A DNA stretch of 64,000 nucleotides from Solibacillus isronensis (GTDB taxonomy: Bacteria; Bacillota; Bacilli; Bacillales_A; Planococcaceae). The stretch spans positions 2,232,001-2,296,000 of the forward strand of contig NZ_JAMBOC010000001.1 in NCBI RefSeq assembly GCF_023715405.1, read 5' to 3'. This document shows positions 27,567-37,044 of the stretch, piece by piece. A program made the translations under genes and the position numbers. The notes beneath the pieces are model-generated. The model worked only from the letters and a program-made list of their open reading frames with translations. It was not told where the DNA came from and ran no database searches. Numbering within the stretch: position 1 is the first letter of the stretch; the number at the start of each line of letters is the position of its first letter.

Positions 27567-28874
27567 TTATACTTCCTCAATAAGCTGCTTAATTTCATTA
27601 CGCAACGTGGCCGGGATCCGCTCGTCTGTAAATAGCTCTTCCGGATAATACACTTTATGGTCCACCTTGATACGACCGGCAATTGCTTCAACAATTTGAC
27701 TTTCTTCCGATAGTTCACGCTGCATCCCGTCCTGCATAAGTAAATAAATCGGCTTCTTCGTCCCTTCAATACCAGGGCGGTAAAAATCATACGGTAAATC
27801 TGATGTAGAATCATGTACTAAATAATATTCCGGGTCAATGCCCGCCTGTAAAAATAGTCGTTGCAGCTGTGCATATACTTCCGGCTGCTTGTAAGGATTC
27901 AAATTCGTATATTGGAACAGTTTCCGGTTGACGAATCTTCGGCATAGATCCCGTAAAATCTCATCATCTTCTTCCATCCAAAATTGGAAATACGCCATCA
28001 TGATGTTTTCATCAAGTGCAATATAGTCTTCCAATGTAACATTCCCTCTGAAAAAAGATACGAAAGGCGTCGGTTCATATTTAAATGGATAATCATTTTT
28101 GCACAGCACTTTTACCCGTTTCAAAATATGGTTCAGCACGACTTCCGCACTTCTTGATACCGGGTGAAAATATATTTGCAAATACATTTGGTAGCGGCTC
28201 ATGATGTAGTGCTCGACCGCATGCATTCCGCTTTCTTTTATAACAACTCCATTATCGCGCGGACGCATAACACGCATGATGCGCTCCATATCAAAATGTC
28301 CGTAGCTGACGCCTGTGTAATACGCATCGCGTTGCAGGTAATCCATACGGTCAGCATCGATCTGACTGGAAATCAGGCTGACAACCAATTCATTTGGATA
28401 CGTTTTTTCAATTACTTGTGCAACCTTTTCAGGGAAGTCATCCGCCACTCGACGGAGTACGGCATTTACCTCTGTATCCCCCAGCAGAATTTGACGTGTA
28501 AAATATTCATGGTCTGTTTCAAATACATTCTCAAATGCATGGGAGAACGGACCGTGCCCTAAATCATGCAGTAATGCGGCACATAATACGAGTAACCGCT
28601 CAGACTCATCCCATTCTTTTCTTCCTTTAAATACATCATCCACAATACGACGGACAATTTCATATACTCCTAATGAGTGATTGAATCGGCTATGTTCAGC
28701 TCCGTGGAACACTAAATACGTCGTACCAAGCTGCTTGATACGGCGCAGTCTTTGAAATTCTCTTGTTTTGACCAAATCCCAGATGACTTGATCCCGAACG
28801 TGAATATAGCGATGGACAGGGTCTTTAAAAACTTTTTCCTCTTGCAGTTTTGTTTTTGCATATGTCATCAACAT
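27567..28874 (-). CDS. ywfO: HD-domain phosphohydrolase YwfO
   Basis: A 435-aa HD-superfamily hydrolase related to dNTP triphosphohydrolases. Metal-binding residues are in HSRFNHSLGVYEI and LLHDLGHGPFSHAFE, with the later Asp in SSQIDADRMDYLQRDAYYTG. The start at 28874 has AGGAGGTG close upstream; a second ATG at 28868 is possible. Likely acts on nucleotides in the cytoplasm; substrate not established for most members. In B. subtilis ywfO is next to rsfA; here a YuzB-like gene intervenes. Confidence 0.93.
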   Translation of the reverse strand: MLMTYAKTKLQEEKVFKDPVHRYIHVRDQVIWDLVKTREFQRLRRIKQLGTTYLVFHGAEHSRFNHSLGVYEIVRRIVDDVFKGRKEWDESERLLVLCAALLHDLGHGPFSHAFENVFETDHEYFTRQILLGDTEVNAVLRRVADDFPEKVAQVIEKTYPNELVVSLISSQIDADRMDYLQRDAYYTGVSYGHFDMERIMRVMRPRDNGVVIKESGMHAVEHYIMSRYQMYLQIYFHPVSRSAEVVLNHILKRVKVLCKNDYPFKYEPTPFVSFFRGNVTLEDYIALDENIMMAYFQFWMEEDDEILRDLCRRFVNRKLFQYTNLNPYKQPEVYAQLQRLFLQAGIDPEYYLVHDSTSDLPYDFYRPGIEGTKKPIYLLMQDGMQRELSEESQIVEAIAGRIKVDHKVYYPEELFTDERIPATLRNEIKQLIEEV

Positions 28875-28949
28875 AGCCCACCTCCTTATCTCTTAACATC
28901 ATTATAAGTGAGTTGTCATTGAAATAGAAATGAATCCGCCGAAAACGCA

Positions 28950-28990
28950 AAAAGGACGTGTTCTGAATATATTTCAGAACGCGTCCTTTT
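28950..28990. terminator. Strong hairpin terminator
   Basis: AAAAGGACGTGTTCTGAA (28950-28967) pairs with TTCAGAACGCGTCCTTTT (28973-28990) with one G-T pair; it ends the YuzB-like gene on the minus strand, 7 bp after its stop. Confidence 0.9.
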
Positions 28991-28997
28991 TACGCTG

Positions 28998-29222
28998 TTA
29001 CTTTTTCAATTTGTCCAGTACCTTTACCATTAACTCCTCTTCAGTTAATGCGGCGACTGGTCGGTTATTTACAAATGTAAATGTTTTTTTGCGGCCTGGG
29101 CCACAGTATGAATGACAGCCAATTTCAATCGTTGCTTCTGGATCAATTTCCTTTAATTTTGGAATTAACGTCTTTAAATTAACGGCCTGACATTCATCGC
29201 AAACGTGGAATAAGTTTGCCAT
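28998..29222 (-). CDS. YuzB family protein (DUF1450)
   Basis: A 74-aa protein with four cysteines in two clusters, CDEC at 8-11 and [11 protein letters not shown] at about 35-45, typical of DUF1450/YuzB, which resembles small thioredoxin-like or metal-binding folds. [16 protein letters not shown] is the family's C-terminal signature. Function unknown. Monocistronic with its own terminator. Confidence 0.85.
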   Translation of the reverse strand: MANLFHVCDECQAVNLKTLIPKLKEIDPEATIEIGCHSYCGPGRKKTFTFVNNRPVAALTEEELMVKVLDKLKK

Positions 29223-29453
29223 AGTGTCAACACCTCTCTATGAGCTATTTTCGCTGTTTTAACCTATTTGCTATTGTATCTCATTTTGCTTATTTCATTC
29301 AAGCATTATCCTAGCAATTCCGGTCAAAGTTCTGCTAGGAACATATTTCTCATCATTCTAGCAACAATTTACGATATATTGAATAAATGTTTTCCCCTTT
29401 GGACATGATAGATTTACAACAACAAAACTATTATTAATCAGGGGGAGTTTTTG

Positions 29454-30095
29454 ATGACAAAAACAAGACAAGATGCATGGGTGAAAGAGAATGATGAGCT
29501 GTTAGCAGAGGCTGTTTTACGCCATGTAAAAGAAGGAAGTACACAATTAAATGCATTTGAAGAAGCTGGGGATTTACTGAATCGAACAGCAGCAGCTTGC
29601 GGATTTCGCTGGAATGCCGTAGTCCGACGTATTTATGAAGAAGATTTGGCACAAGCAAAAAAAGAACGTAAAGAACGTATGCGCATGATGAATACGGCTA
29701 CAAAACGCAGAACAACACCAGTATACTTACTGCCGTCAAATGAAAATCAGCCAACATCGATACCATTATCGGCATTATCACTCGATATCGTCATTGCATA
29801 CTTAGTACAACTGCAGCATTCGAATTCAAATGAGCAGGATTTATTGAAATGGCGCAAATTGACATCACTATTAACGGAACAGAAAAACCAGCTCGAGCAA
29901 CAGCTTGCAGCACTGCAAAAAGAGAATAAAGCGATTAAAGAAGATTACGAGCAGTTTGTTTCTATTATGAACCGCGCAAGACGACTTGTAGCACTAGAAA
30001 CAGATACTGAGGCCACGCCAACATTCAAAATGGAGCGTAACGGCAACTTGATTTCCCAAACATCGTTAAATGATTCAGGCGAAGCGCTATATTAG
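29454..30095 (+). CDS. rsfA: RsfA-type prespore transcription factor
   Basis: A 213-aa regulator; ATG at 29454 has GGGGGAG 6 bp upstream (a TTG lies one codon earlier). The N-terminal Myb/SANT-like DNA-binding region (TRQDAWVKENDELLAEAVLRHV...AAACGFRWNAVVR) is followed by a basic stretch and a long coiled coil (about 125-180, LTEQKNQLEQQLAALQKENKAIKE). RsfA in B. subtilis tunes sigma-F genes in the forespore. Its presence supports a spore-forming host. Confidence 0.92.
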   Translation: MTKTRQDAWVKENDELLAEAVLRHVKEGSTQLNAFEEAGDLLNRTAAACGFRWNAVVRRIYEEDLAQAKKERKERMRMMNTATKRRTTPVYLLPSNENQPTSIPLSALSLDIVIAYLVQLQHSNSNEQDLLKWRKLTSLLTEQKNQLEQQLAALQKENKAIKEDYEQFVSIMNRARRLVALETDTEATPTFKMERNGNLISQTSLNDSGEALY

Positions 30096-30115
30096 CACCT
30101 CGCCTGCTTTTTATT
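30076..30115 (+). terminator. rsfA terminator overlapping the stop codon
   Basis: CAGGCGA (30076-30082) pairs with TCGCCTG (30100-30106), then CTTTTTATTT; the rsfA stop lies in the loop. Confidence 0.75.
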
Positions 30116-30118
30116 TAA

Positions 30119-30946
30119 TTATTTACTTAGCATTGATTCATTGCGCTTGAACACGCGGTCTAAATAGAAGTTGTACAATTCCATTTCCTCTTGCTGCAAT
30201 GGCAGTTCAAATAGCTGGCCATTCTTTTGCTTCAATAGATTGCGAAGTCTTTCATTCACTTCAAATACTGTCAGGTTTTGCCCTGTCAGTTGTTGAAGTG
30301 AAGCCATGACTTCCGGCTTGATATCCGGATACTCGAATTTCGTTTTCTCGCCTTGCAGACCACTTTCATAAAAATGTTTAATCAGTTCCGCGCGTTCACT
30401 GCCGCTGCCTTCAACACATAAATAAATCTGAACAGCAATCCCGTTTTTCATGCGACGCTGTGAAATACCGGCAAACTTTTGACCACCTATACTTAAATCA
30501 TATGAACCTGGACAATATGAACCAACAATTTCATATGCTTCTATTTTGGTTGCAATTTCAGGGAATAACTGACGAATCAATGCAACCATCATTTCAAATG
30601 CATTATTAATACTTAGAGGCTTGTCCTCATTTAATACAATTGAAATATTTAAAACCCCTGCATCCAATACGACAGCCAGTCCTCCAGAATTGCGGACAAT
30701 CGGCTCATAACCACTGTTCTTCAATGTTTCCATTCCTTGCTCTATATAAGGTAAGCGATGATCTTGAATTCCGAGAACTACTGCATCATGATGGACCCAA
30801 GTTCGTATTGTCGAATTGGTCATTTTCTGACCGACTAGATGACATAGTGTATCATCCATTGCAAAGGACTCTAATGGCGAGCGTTTATTCGCGCTGATCG
30901 ACTGATCGATAAAACGCCACACTGTTTGCTGCAAAATATCATTCAT
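30119..30946 (-). CDS. lipL: Octanoyl-[GcvH]:protein N-octanoyltransferase LipL
   Basis: A 275-aa BPL/LplA-fold amidotransferase that moves octanoyl groups from GcvH to E2 subunits in Bacillus-type lipoate synthesis. The nucleophile Cys145 lies in GSYCPGSYDLS and the conserved Lys157 in GGQKFAGISQRR, a LipL pattern distinct from LipM. VRNSGGLAVVLDAGVLNISIV forms the ligand pocket. B. subtilis lipL (ywfL) sits near hemQ and rsfA, as here. Confidence 0.94.
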   Translation of the reverse strand: MNDILQQTVWRFIDQSISANKRSPLESFAMDDTLCHLVGQKMTNSTIRTWVHHDAVVLGIQDHRLPYIEQGMETLKNSGYEPIVRNSGGLAVVLDAGVLNISIVLNEDKPLSINNAFEMMVALIRQLFPEIATKIEAYEIVGSYCPGSYDLSIGGQKFAGISQRRMKNGIAVQIYLCVEGSGSERAELIKHFYESGLQGEKTKFEYPDIKPEVMASLQQLTGQNLTVFEVNERLRNLLKQKNGQLFELPLQQEEMELYNFYLDRVFKRNESMLSK

Positions 30947-31111
30947 ATTTTATACTCCTAGCCTAATTTTTCCTCACTTTAGCATACCGTATTTTAAAGT
31001 CATGTCAAATTGGTGAATTGACGGAATTTACGGTTTTGAAATGATATTTTTTCCTGAAACTATGCTACACTACTTGTGAATCATTTTCATTTACAAGGAG
31101 TGTTTGAACAG

Positions 31112-31849
31112 ATGAATGAAGCAGCAATTACATTAGACGGCTGGTACGCATTACATGAATTCCGCTCAATGGACTGGGCATCATGGAAATTGGTTTCGGC
31201 CGAAGAACGCGAAGCCGCTACAAAAGAATTTATCGCATTTTTAGAAGACTTAAATAAAGATACAGGTTCGAATGCTTTTTACTCAATTATTGGCCAAAAA
31301 GCGGATTTCATGATTATGACTTTACGTGAAACACCTGAAGAACTAAATGAAATCGAAACAAAATTCGCGAAATTGGCGATTGCCGATTTTACAATTCCAA
31401 CGTATTCTTACGTTTCTGTAGTCGAATTATCGAACTATTTAGCTGGTAAGTCAGATGAAGATCCATATCAAAACCCGCATGTTCGTGCGCGTTTATATCC
31501 TGAACTGCCAAAATCAAAATACGTATGCTTCTATCCAATGGATAAAAAACGTGAAGGCAATGACAACTGGTACATGCTTTCAATGGAAGATCGTAAAAAA
31601 TTGATGTATGACCACGGTCTAATCGGCCGCAGCTATGCAGGTAAAATCAAACAAATTATAACTGGTTCTGTCGGCTTAGACGATCATGAGTGGGGCGTTA
31701 CATTATTCTCTGATGATATGCTTCAATTCAAGAAAATCGTTTATGAAATGCGCTTTGATGAAGTTTCAGCTCGTTACGGCGAATTCGGTGAGTTCCTAGT
31801 AGGAAACCTGCTGGACAATGAAAAACTAGAAAAACTGTTAGCAATTTAA
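31112..31849 (+). CDS. hemQ: Coproheme decarboxylase HemQ
   Basis: Last enzyme of the coproporphyrin-dependent heme pathway, converting coproheme to heme b with peroxide. ATG at 31112 gives 245 aa and matches the family start ([23 protein letters not shown]); AAGGAG lies 11 bp upstream, rather far. The chlorite-dismutase-like fold carries CFYPMDKKR (the catalytic Tyr) and [22 protein letters not shown] with the heme-ligand His. Unlike B. subtilis, no pta gene lies beside it. Confidence 0.95.
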   Translation: MNEAAITLDGWYALHEFRSMDWASWKLVSAEEREAATKEFIAFLEDLNKDTGSNAFYSIIGQKADFMIMTLRETPEELNEIETKFAKLAIADFTIPTYSYVSVVELSNYLAGKSDEDPYQNPHVRARLYPELPKSKYVCFYPMDKKREGNDNWYMLSMEDRKKLMYDHGLIGRSYAGKIKQIITGSVGLDDHEWGVTLFSDDMLQFKKIVYEMRFDEVSARYGEFGEFLVGNLLDNEKLEKLLAI

Positions 31850-31855
31850 TGTCTT

Positions 31856-31919
31856 AACCCGTTCCCCCACTTGATGTTTGGCTTAACCAATTTCAAAAGT
31901 GTGGAACGGGTTTTTTTTT
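31856..31919 (+). terminator. hemQ terminator
   Basis: AACCCGTTCC pairs with GGAACGGGTT, with ACTT/AAGT inside, followed by nine Ts (31911-31919). Confidence 0.88.
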
Positions 31920-31925
31920 CCTGAA

Positions 31926-31967
31926 ACGTAAAAGATGAGCCGATTTATTTCGGCTCATCTTTTACGT
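31926..31967 (-). terminator. Long hairpin overlapping the stop of the small membrane protein gene
   Basis: ACGTAAAAGATGAGCCGA (31926-31943) pairs perfectly over 18 bp with TCGGCTCATCTTTTACGT (31950-31967). The stop codon of the minus-strand gene lies in the loop. The U-rich 3' arm suggests termination. Confidence 0.7.
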
Positions 31968-32133
31968 TTGATTCATCCTGCAACTTTAAAATTATAATGA
32001 TTGTATTAATGAAGAAACCGATGATGATTAGAAGAACCAATAAATACCAATGAATCGGCTGTTCATAAAATATTGCAACCGCAAAAGACAATAATGCGCT
32101 AATTATTATGCCTAACCAAACTCCTATTTTCAT
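31945..32133 (-). CDS. Small two-helix membrane protein
   Basis: A 62-aa protein with two hydrophobic segments (about 4-22 and 29-50) joined by YEQPIHW and a short charged tail. AGGAG lies 9 bp before the ATG. Not recognised; resembles the many small unassigned membrane proteins of Bacillales. Monocistronic. Confidence 0.7.
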   Translation of the reverse strand: MKIGVWLGIIISALLSFAVAIFYEQPIHWYLLVLLIIIGFFINTIIIILKLQDESNVKDEPK

Positions 32134-32518
32134 GATGTTCCACTCCTGCGCTTTTCGTCAACACCGGCAACAATCTCTTATTTATTTACTTTATCTTTCC
32201 CAATACATTGAAATTTATTACATATATCCGAACTAATTAACCTATAGTATGTCGCCTGTTCAAAAAACAACACTGTTTTTGGTGTTCAACTTTTTTATTT
32301 ATGCATATACTAAGTCGAAAAAGGAGGTCACATCGAACGCCTAAACTTCAAATAAAAGGTTTACATGCCGCCCTTCTTTCTTCGGTTACAGTGCGGCAGA
32401 AGGTGAAGCAAGTGTCCTGCTTATTGTGAACACAGAGAAACAGCAGCCATTTCTTCGTTTACTGTTTCTTGCGCCGATGACTGCAGTATATTAAATTTCT
32501 TTATGAAAGGATGCAAAA
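32134..32518 (+). other. Spacer with a possibly structured gerQ leader
   Basis: No gene recognised. TGCCGC-CCTTCT near 32366-32377 could pair with GCGGCA-GAAGG near 32393-32403 in interleaved order, and GAAACAG/CTGTTTC flank about 20 nt near 32437-32469. These might form a structured 5' leader for gerQ. A weak hairpin AACAC/GTGTT near 32270 may end the minus-strand small-gene promoter side. Confidence 0.35.
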
Positions 32519-32863
32519 TTGACTTATTATTGGACGTCTCCAATGCAACAAATGAATCCTGCGACGGTTCCGATGACTTCGGGTATACCAGGTATGCAAG
32601 GAGTAGGCTTTCCACGTGAGGAATCCTATATCGAGAATATTTTACGATTAAACAGAGGTAAACCAGGTACGTTTTATTTTTCATTTGATAATGCGGTAGC
32701 TGGCAGTAATACACGGGCGGTCCGTGGGGTTGTGGAAGCAGCCGGCCGTGACCATGTAATTTTACGTGATTTAAAAAATAACCACCGCTTCCTGTTCCCG
32801 ATGATTTACTTTGACTATGCGGAATTCGATGAAGAATTAAGTTACTTTACACAGCAACCTTAA
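32519..32863 (+). CDS. gerQ: Spore coat/germination protein GerQ
   Basis: A 114-aa coat protein needed in B. subtilis for inner-coat placement of CwlJ and cross-linked by transglutaminase. TTG start with AAAGG 8 bp upstream. The Met/Gln/Pro-rich N-terminus (about 1-30) is followed by the conserved GerQ domain (SYIENILRLNRGKPGTFYFSFD, ...GVVEAAGRDHVILRDLKN...). Consistent with sporulation. The usual partner cwlJ is not adjacent. Confidence 0.93.
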   Translation: MTYYWTSPMQQMNPATVPMTSGIPGMQGVGFPREESYIENILRLNRGKPGTFYFSFDNAVAGSNTRAVRGVVEAAGRDHVILRDLKNNHRFLFPMIYFDYAEFDEELSYFTQQP

Positions 32864-32869
32864 ATAAGT

Positions 32870-32898
32870 AAGGCGCCTTTTTTAAGCGCCTTTTTTTT
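32870..32898 (+). terminator. gerQ terminator
   Basis: AAGGCGC pairs with GCGCCTT across a 9-nt loop, followed by a T-run ending at 32898. Confidence 0.88.
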
Positions 32899-32925
32899 GT
32901 TGCAGAAAAGCAGCAGACATAACTC

Positions 32926-32965
32926 AAAAACGTCATTTTTCTCAGGAGAAAAATGACGTTTTTTG
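32926..32965. terminator. Terminator for the M20-MCP operon
   Basis: AAAAACGTCATTTTTCTC pairs with GAGAAAAATGACGTTTTT; U-runs on both strands. Confidence 0.88.
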
Positions 32966-33051
32966 CTGTAAATAAAAATATTAGCTTCTTACTACGAGTA
33001 CTTAACTCTTTTTCAAGCAGGTTTCCACTCATTTCACCCTTATGGAATGGA

Positions 33052-34737
33052 TTATACTTTAAACTGCAAAATTTCCTGTTGGAGTGTTTGTGCATTATCG
33101 CTTAATGTCACGGCAACTGCATTTACTTGCTGCATTGTAGCGGTCTGTTCCTCTACCGCTGCCGCAATCATCTCCAAATTGCCGCTTGATTCATTTGAAC
33201 TTTGGGCAATTTCATTAACCGATGCTGTCACCTGCTCTGCACTTGCAGAAAGCTCTTCGGAAGTAGCTGAAATTTCCTGGATTTGCATCGACATTTGTGT
33301 CACTGCATCTACAATCGTTGTAAATGATTCCCCTGCATTTGCAATAATCTTCACACCATCTTCCACAGAAACTAACGAATCCGATACGGCACGTTCAACA
33401 TTTTCTGTATCCGCTTTAATTTCAAGTGTTAAGTTAACAATTGAGTTGGCGGATGATTTGGATTGCTCTGCCAGCTTCCGCACTTCATCGGCTACAACAG
33501 CGAACCCTTTTCCATGTTCTCCGGCACGTGCGGCTTCAATCGCTGCATTTAATGCCAATAAATTCGTCTGATCCGTAATCGATGTGATTAGTTGGGAAAT
33601 GTTATTAATTTCTTCTGTTTGTTGTGCCAGTTTTTGCACTAGAGCATTTACAGAGTTTGTGGATGAACTAATAATGCTCATTTGTTGTTGGGCATCATAA
33701 ATAATTTGTCCACCATCTTTAGCTGTCTGTGTCGCATCAACCGAATTCCCAAGCAATTTTTGCGTTGATTCCGCAATTCGTTGTACACCTGCTGCTGTTT
33801 CTTCCATAGCACGTGCACTTTCATTTGATGCATGTGCAGAAATTTGAGCTCTTTCAGCTGTATCATTTACCCGCACCGTTACATCTTCCGTCGTCGCCGA
33901 TATTTCTTCGGTACTTGCCGAAAGCTCCTGTGCTGCCGCATTTACTTGCTCTGAATTAACCTGAATATTTTTAATCAGATTCGATAAATTATTTTTCATC
34001 GAATTGAACGCGTTGCCCAGCTGCCCAATTTCGTCCTTTGTTTTCACTAGAATATCTTGCTGCGATAAATCCCCTGCTGCAATAAGATTCGCTTCATTCA
34101 CAATTCCATTTAAAGGGGAAATAATTGTTTTACGAATATAAATCATAACAAGTACGCCAATAAGAACACTGATTGCTAAAGCAATTCCTGCAACTAAAAC
34201 GGAGAAACCAATCGCATCACCGGCTTTCGTTTTAATTGCATCAAGTTCTTTTTCCTGATGCTCAACCATTTGAGCTGTTGCATCGAACATTCCGTCATTT
34301 GCTGCGCGCAGTTTTGTATTAATAAAACCGTTTGCGAGTATTTGATCGCCCCGTTCGAAAGCATCCATCATATCAAGGTAACCGTAATTAAAGTCATCCC
34401 GGTACTTAATGATTTGTTCCATCTGTTCTGTCATCGTATCACTCGATACTAGCGTACTTAAATATTCAATCTCCTGATCCAGTAATTCGTTGTACTGCTT
34501 AAAGCTTTCGGCAGATTCTTCTTTTCCATCAAAAACAAGTGCCCGCACATACATTCCTTGCATCGCGACATTAAAACGGATTTTGTCTACGGAACGAATC
34601 TGCTCTACCCTGTAGTCGAGTGCTTCTTCCATATTTCCCTGTATATTTTTCAAACTCATATAGTTAAGTACTACTGTAATCATAATTAATATGATCATTA
34701 TAATTAGTGCAGCATTTAATCTTTTCCCTACACTCAT
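33052..34737 (-). CDS. Methyl-accepting chemotaxis protein
   Basis: A 561-aa transmembrane chemoreceptor. One membrane segment at about 9-29, an extracellular four-helix-bundle ligand domain of about 150 residues, a second segment at about 180-200, HAMP, then a long coiled-coil signalling domain whose hairpin tip is [39 protein letters not shown]. Tip sequence and length fit CheA/CheW-coupled receptors. Its ATG overlaps the stop of the upstream M20 hydrolase by 4 bp, so the two are coupled. Ligand unknown. Confidence 0.95.
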   Translation of the reverse strand: MSVGKRLNAALIIMIILIMITVVLNYMSLKNIQGNMEEALDYRVEQIRSVDKIRFNVAMQGMYVRALVFDGKEESAESFKQYNELLDQEIEYLSTLVSSDTMTEQMEQIIKYRDDFNYGYLDMMDAFERGDQILANGFINTKLRAANDGMFDATAQMVEHQEKELDAIKTKAGDAIGFSVLVAGIALAISVLIGVLVMIYIRKTIISPLNGIVNEANLIAAGDLSQQDILVKTKDEIGQLGNAFNSMKNNLSNLIKNIQVNSEQVNAAAQELSASTEEISATTEDVTVRVNDTAERAQISAHASNESARAMEETAAGVQRIAESTQKLLGNSVDATQTAKDGGQIIYDAQQQMSIISSSTNSVNALVQKLAQQTEEINNISQLITSITDQTNLLALNAAIEAARAGEHGKGFAVVADEVRKLAEQSKSSANSIVNLTLEIKADTENVERAVSDSLVSVEDGVKIIANAGESFTTIVDAVTQMSMQIQEISATSEELSASAEQVTASVNEIAQSSNESSGNLEMIAAAVEEQTATMQQVNAVAVTLSDNAQTLQQEILQFKV

Positions 34738-35930
34738 GTTGATTCCTCTTCTCGTTGTTCATTTAAAAGAAATTCCAATGTTGCCTGTCCTAAAACTTTT
34801 GCAGCGATAAGCATTGCCCGTTCATCAAAATCAAACCGGGCATGATGATGCGGATAAACTGTTTCCCATTCCGGATCCTTTGCTCCTGTAAAGAAGAAAG
34901 TTCCTGGAACAAGCTGCATATAGTAGCCGTAATCTTCCCCAATCATAAATGGAGGACAGACTGTGACCTTTTCAACACCTGGTGTTTCGTTTGCAATTTG
35001 TGCAACAAATTGTGTTTCCGCTACATGAGTGACTACAGGCGGATACCCATCGAAGTATTCAAAACGATAGTCAGCATGCATTCCTAAACATGTCGCTTTC
35101 AATAATAATTCGATTTCCTCTTTCATCTGTTTTCGGACTTGTTCATCAAATGCACGTACAGTTCCTTGAATTTTCACTGTATCGGCTATGACATTGAACG
35201 GATTGACCGCTTCAAATTGTCCGACCGTCACTACACCTGATTCAAGCGGTGCAATACGGCGCGAAATAATTGTCTGCAACTGAGTGACAAAGTGTGCACC
35301 AACAACGATTGCGTCAACCGAATGCTGTGGTTCTGCACCGTGTCCGCCCTTTCCTTGAATCACAATTTCAAATCGATCTGCCGCTGCCATAATGGCTCCT
35401 TCTCGTATAAGCACTTCTCCTAAAGGAGTCAGTGCCCATAAATGTGTTCCGAAAATTACGTCCACACCGTCTAAACAGCCATCTTCGATCATTGCCTTTG
35501 CCCCTCCTGGAGCAAGTTCTTCTGCATGCTGATGGATAAACACGATATTGCCGGATAGATGTTCCCGCATTTCTGTCAATGCTTTCGCCAAAATGAGTAA
35601 TGTTGCCGTATGACCATCATGACCGCATGCATGCATCACTCCATCATTTTTTGATTTATAAGGAAAATCATTTAGTTCCTGAATTGCCAATGCATCAAAA
35701 TCGGCACGTAATGCTACCGTCTTTCCAGATTTTGCCCCTTTTAATGTGGCTACAACTCCACGCCCTCCAACATATTCTCGAACCTCCAAGCCTAATTCAC
35801 GGTGGAACTTGGCAATGTATGCAGGTGTATGTACTTCGTGATGGGATAGTTCCGGATGCTCATGTAAATAGCGTCGAATAATTACCATCTCTTCAAAATT
35901 ATCTTCTAACTTTAATAATAATTGGTCCAT
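34734..35930 (-). CDS. M20 family amidohydrolase
   Basis: A 398-aa metal-dependent amidohydrolase of the M20D/HipO group (N-acyl-amino acid or hippurate hydrolases, YxeP-like). Metal ligands appear in HACGHDGH, the general base and ligand in [13 protein letters not shown], and GTHLWAL in the metal site. A dimerisation domain follows ([16 protein letters not shown]). Cytoplasmic. AAGGGG ribosome site. Its stop overlaps a chemoreceptor start (ATGA). Confidence 0.9.
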   Translation of the reverse strand: MDQLLLKLEDNFEEMVIIRRYLHEHPELSHHEVHTPAYIAKFHRELGLEVREYVGGRGVVATLKGAKSGKTVALRADFDALAIQELNDFPYKSKNDGVMHACGHDGHTATLLILAKALTEMREHLSGNIVFIHQHAEELAPGGAKAMIEDGCLDGVDVIFGTHLWALTPLGEVLIREGAIMAAADRFEIVIQGKGGHGAEPQHSVDAIVVGAHFVTQLQTIISRRIAPLESGVVTVGQFEAVNPFNVIADTVKIQGTVRAFDEQVRKQMKEEIELLLKATCLGMHADYRFEYFDGYPPVVTHVAETQFVAQIANETPGVEKVTVCPPFMIGEDYGYYMQLVPGTFFFTGAKDPEWETVYPHHHARFDFDERAMLIAAKVLGQATLEFLLNEQREEEST

Positions 35931-36016
35931 TTTCCTTACCCCTTTACTCTCTTACTTTATAACTATACAATAAATTCAAATAATTTAGATAAAAGATTTA
36001 ATTTTCCTAATAAAAT

Positions 36017-36057
36017 AATAAAAAAAGCATATACTTCCTTTTTAAGAAGTATATGCT
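36017..36057 (-). terminator. DUF423 gene terminator
   Basis: AGCATATACTTC (36026-36037) pairs perfectly with GAAGTATATGCT (36046-36057), then on the minus strand TTTTTTTATT. Confidence 0.9.
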
Positions 36058-36064
36058 ATAAATT

Positions 36065-36445
36065 TTATTGAGTCTTTTTTACTACTGCTGTTATAACCAT
36101 TATCCAGCCCACTAAAAAGAATACCCCACCGATAGGAGTAATGGCGCCTAGTACACCGATTCCTGTTAAAGCTAATACCATCAAGCTTCCCGCGAAGATT
36201 ATAATACCTGCATTAAAGCAGAACATCGCAATTTTCAACTGCTTCACTTCACCGAAAATAGCTTTTGACATTAAAATACCGACCAAAATAAGTGCTGTTG
36301 CATGAAACATTTGATACTGGATCGCTGTATCCCAAATACCGGCGCTGTACTCATCCAGTAAATCTTCGAGTGCATGAGCTGCAAATGCGCCTAATGCAAC
36401 TGCTAAAAAACCGTGAATTGCGCCAGATATAATTGAACCTTTCAT
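36065..36445 (-). CDS. ywdK: DUF423 membrane protein YwdK
   Basis: A 126-aa membrane protein with four hydrophobic segments. The motif GFLAVALGAFAAHALEDLL near the N-terminus is characteristic of DUF423. Function unknown. In B. subtilis ywdK lies near gerQ (ywdL), ywdI and ung, the same order as here. Confidence 0.9.
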   Translation of the reverse strand: MKGSIISGAIHGFLAVALGAFAAHALEDLLDEYSAGIWDTAIQYQMFHATALILVGILMSKAIFGEVKQLKIAMFCFNAGIIIFAGSLMVLALTGIGVLGAITPIGGVFFLVGWIMVITAVVKKTQ

Positions 36446-36527
36446 TTCTTTTACCTCTTTCTTTTTCTAATACAAGTTTCATCCCTATAAATAGGGGGAT
36501 TTCATTCCGAACAGGCGTATCTCTCTG

Positions 36528-36800
36528 TTAAAAGTCAAACAATGAGTCGCCGTTTGCATCGTCTTCTTCAAGCTTTTGTGCAGGAATTGCGACCGGTTGC
36601 GTGTATACGGGTGACGAGATCGTTGTACTCATGCTATTTATGGAAGCAGGTTTTGGCGAACTGATTTTTTCGTCTAAAACGACATCACATAGCGCACGAA
36701 TTGCCGCAAGTTTTTCACGGGCTTGTTGTTCTGTTGCCGCATGTGCTGCTTCTGTTGTCAATTTTTCAATTTGCTTAACAATCGATTCATACGTAATCAT
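36528..36800 (-). CDS. ywdI: YwdI family protein
   Basis: A 90-aa cytoplasmic protein; the N-terminal helical half (ITYESIVKQIEKLTTEAAHAATEQQAREKLAAIRALCDVVL) fits YwdI, with a Ser/Pro-rich linker and an acidic C-terminus GDSLFDF. Function unknown. Start overlaps the upstream Cys-rich gene's stop (ATGA). Confidence 0.82.
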   Translation of the reverse strand: MITYESIVKQIEKLTTEAAHAATEQQAREKLAAIRALCDVVLDEKISSPKPASINSMSTTISSPVYTQPVAIPAQKLEEDDANGDSLFDF

Positions 36801-36979
36801 CGCATTTGCCCACCTTCTCTATTTTTCGGTACAAATTTTAAGCAGTCCATTCCCGAAGACTGTTTTACAACGAGAGATGGCAGCTGCTTCGTTTTAAAGC
36901 CATATGCTGTGCAACCGCGCGGATTAAACTGATCCCATGTCACACGAAAATGCTGGCATTTAAAGCAATCTACTTTCAT
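36797..36979 (-). CDS. Small Cys-rich protein
   Basis: A 60-aa protein with CFKCQHF at 5-11, a Cys at about 23 and another at about 46 (GMDC), a pattern suggesting a small zinc-binding fold. It lies between ung (66 bp upstream) and ywdI, with which it overlaps by 4 bp. Conserved small proteins occur at this place next to ung in Bacillales, but I cannot name the family securely. Confidence 0.78.
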   Translation of the reverse strand: MKVDCFKCQHFRVTWDQFNPRGCTAYGFKTKQLPSLVVKQSSGMDCLKFVPKNREGGQMR

Positions 36980-37044
36980 TTGCCGTTCCCTCTCTTTCTA
37001 TCATTACTTTACCATGCTTTCAGGCAAAAGTTTAGCTTGTTTCC

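Noticed and set aside
32421..32714. Minus-strand 97-codon frame overlapping gerQ
   Set aside because: No ribosome site, and it overlaps the well-supported gerQ gene.
33047..33571. 174-codon open frame opposite the chemoreceptor signalling domain
   Set aside because: Cys/Ser/Ala-rich shadow of the highly conserved MCP tip; no ribosome site.
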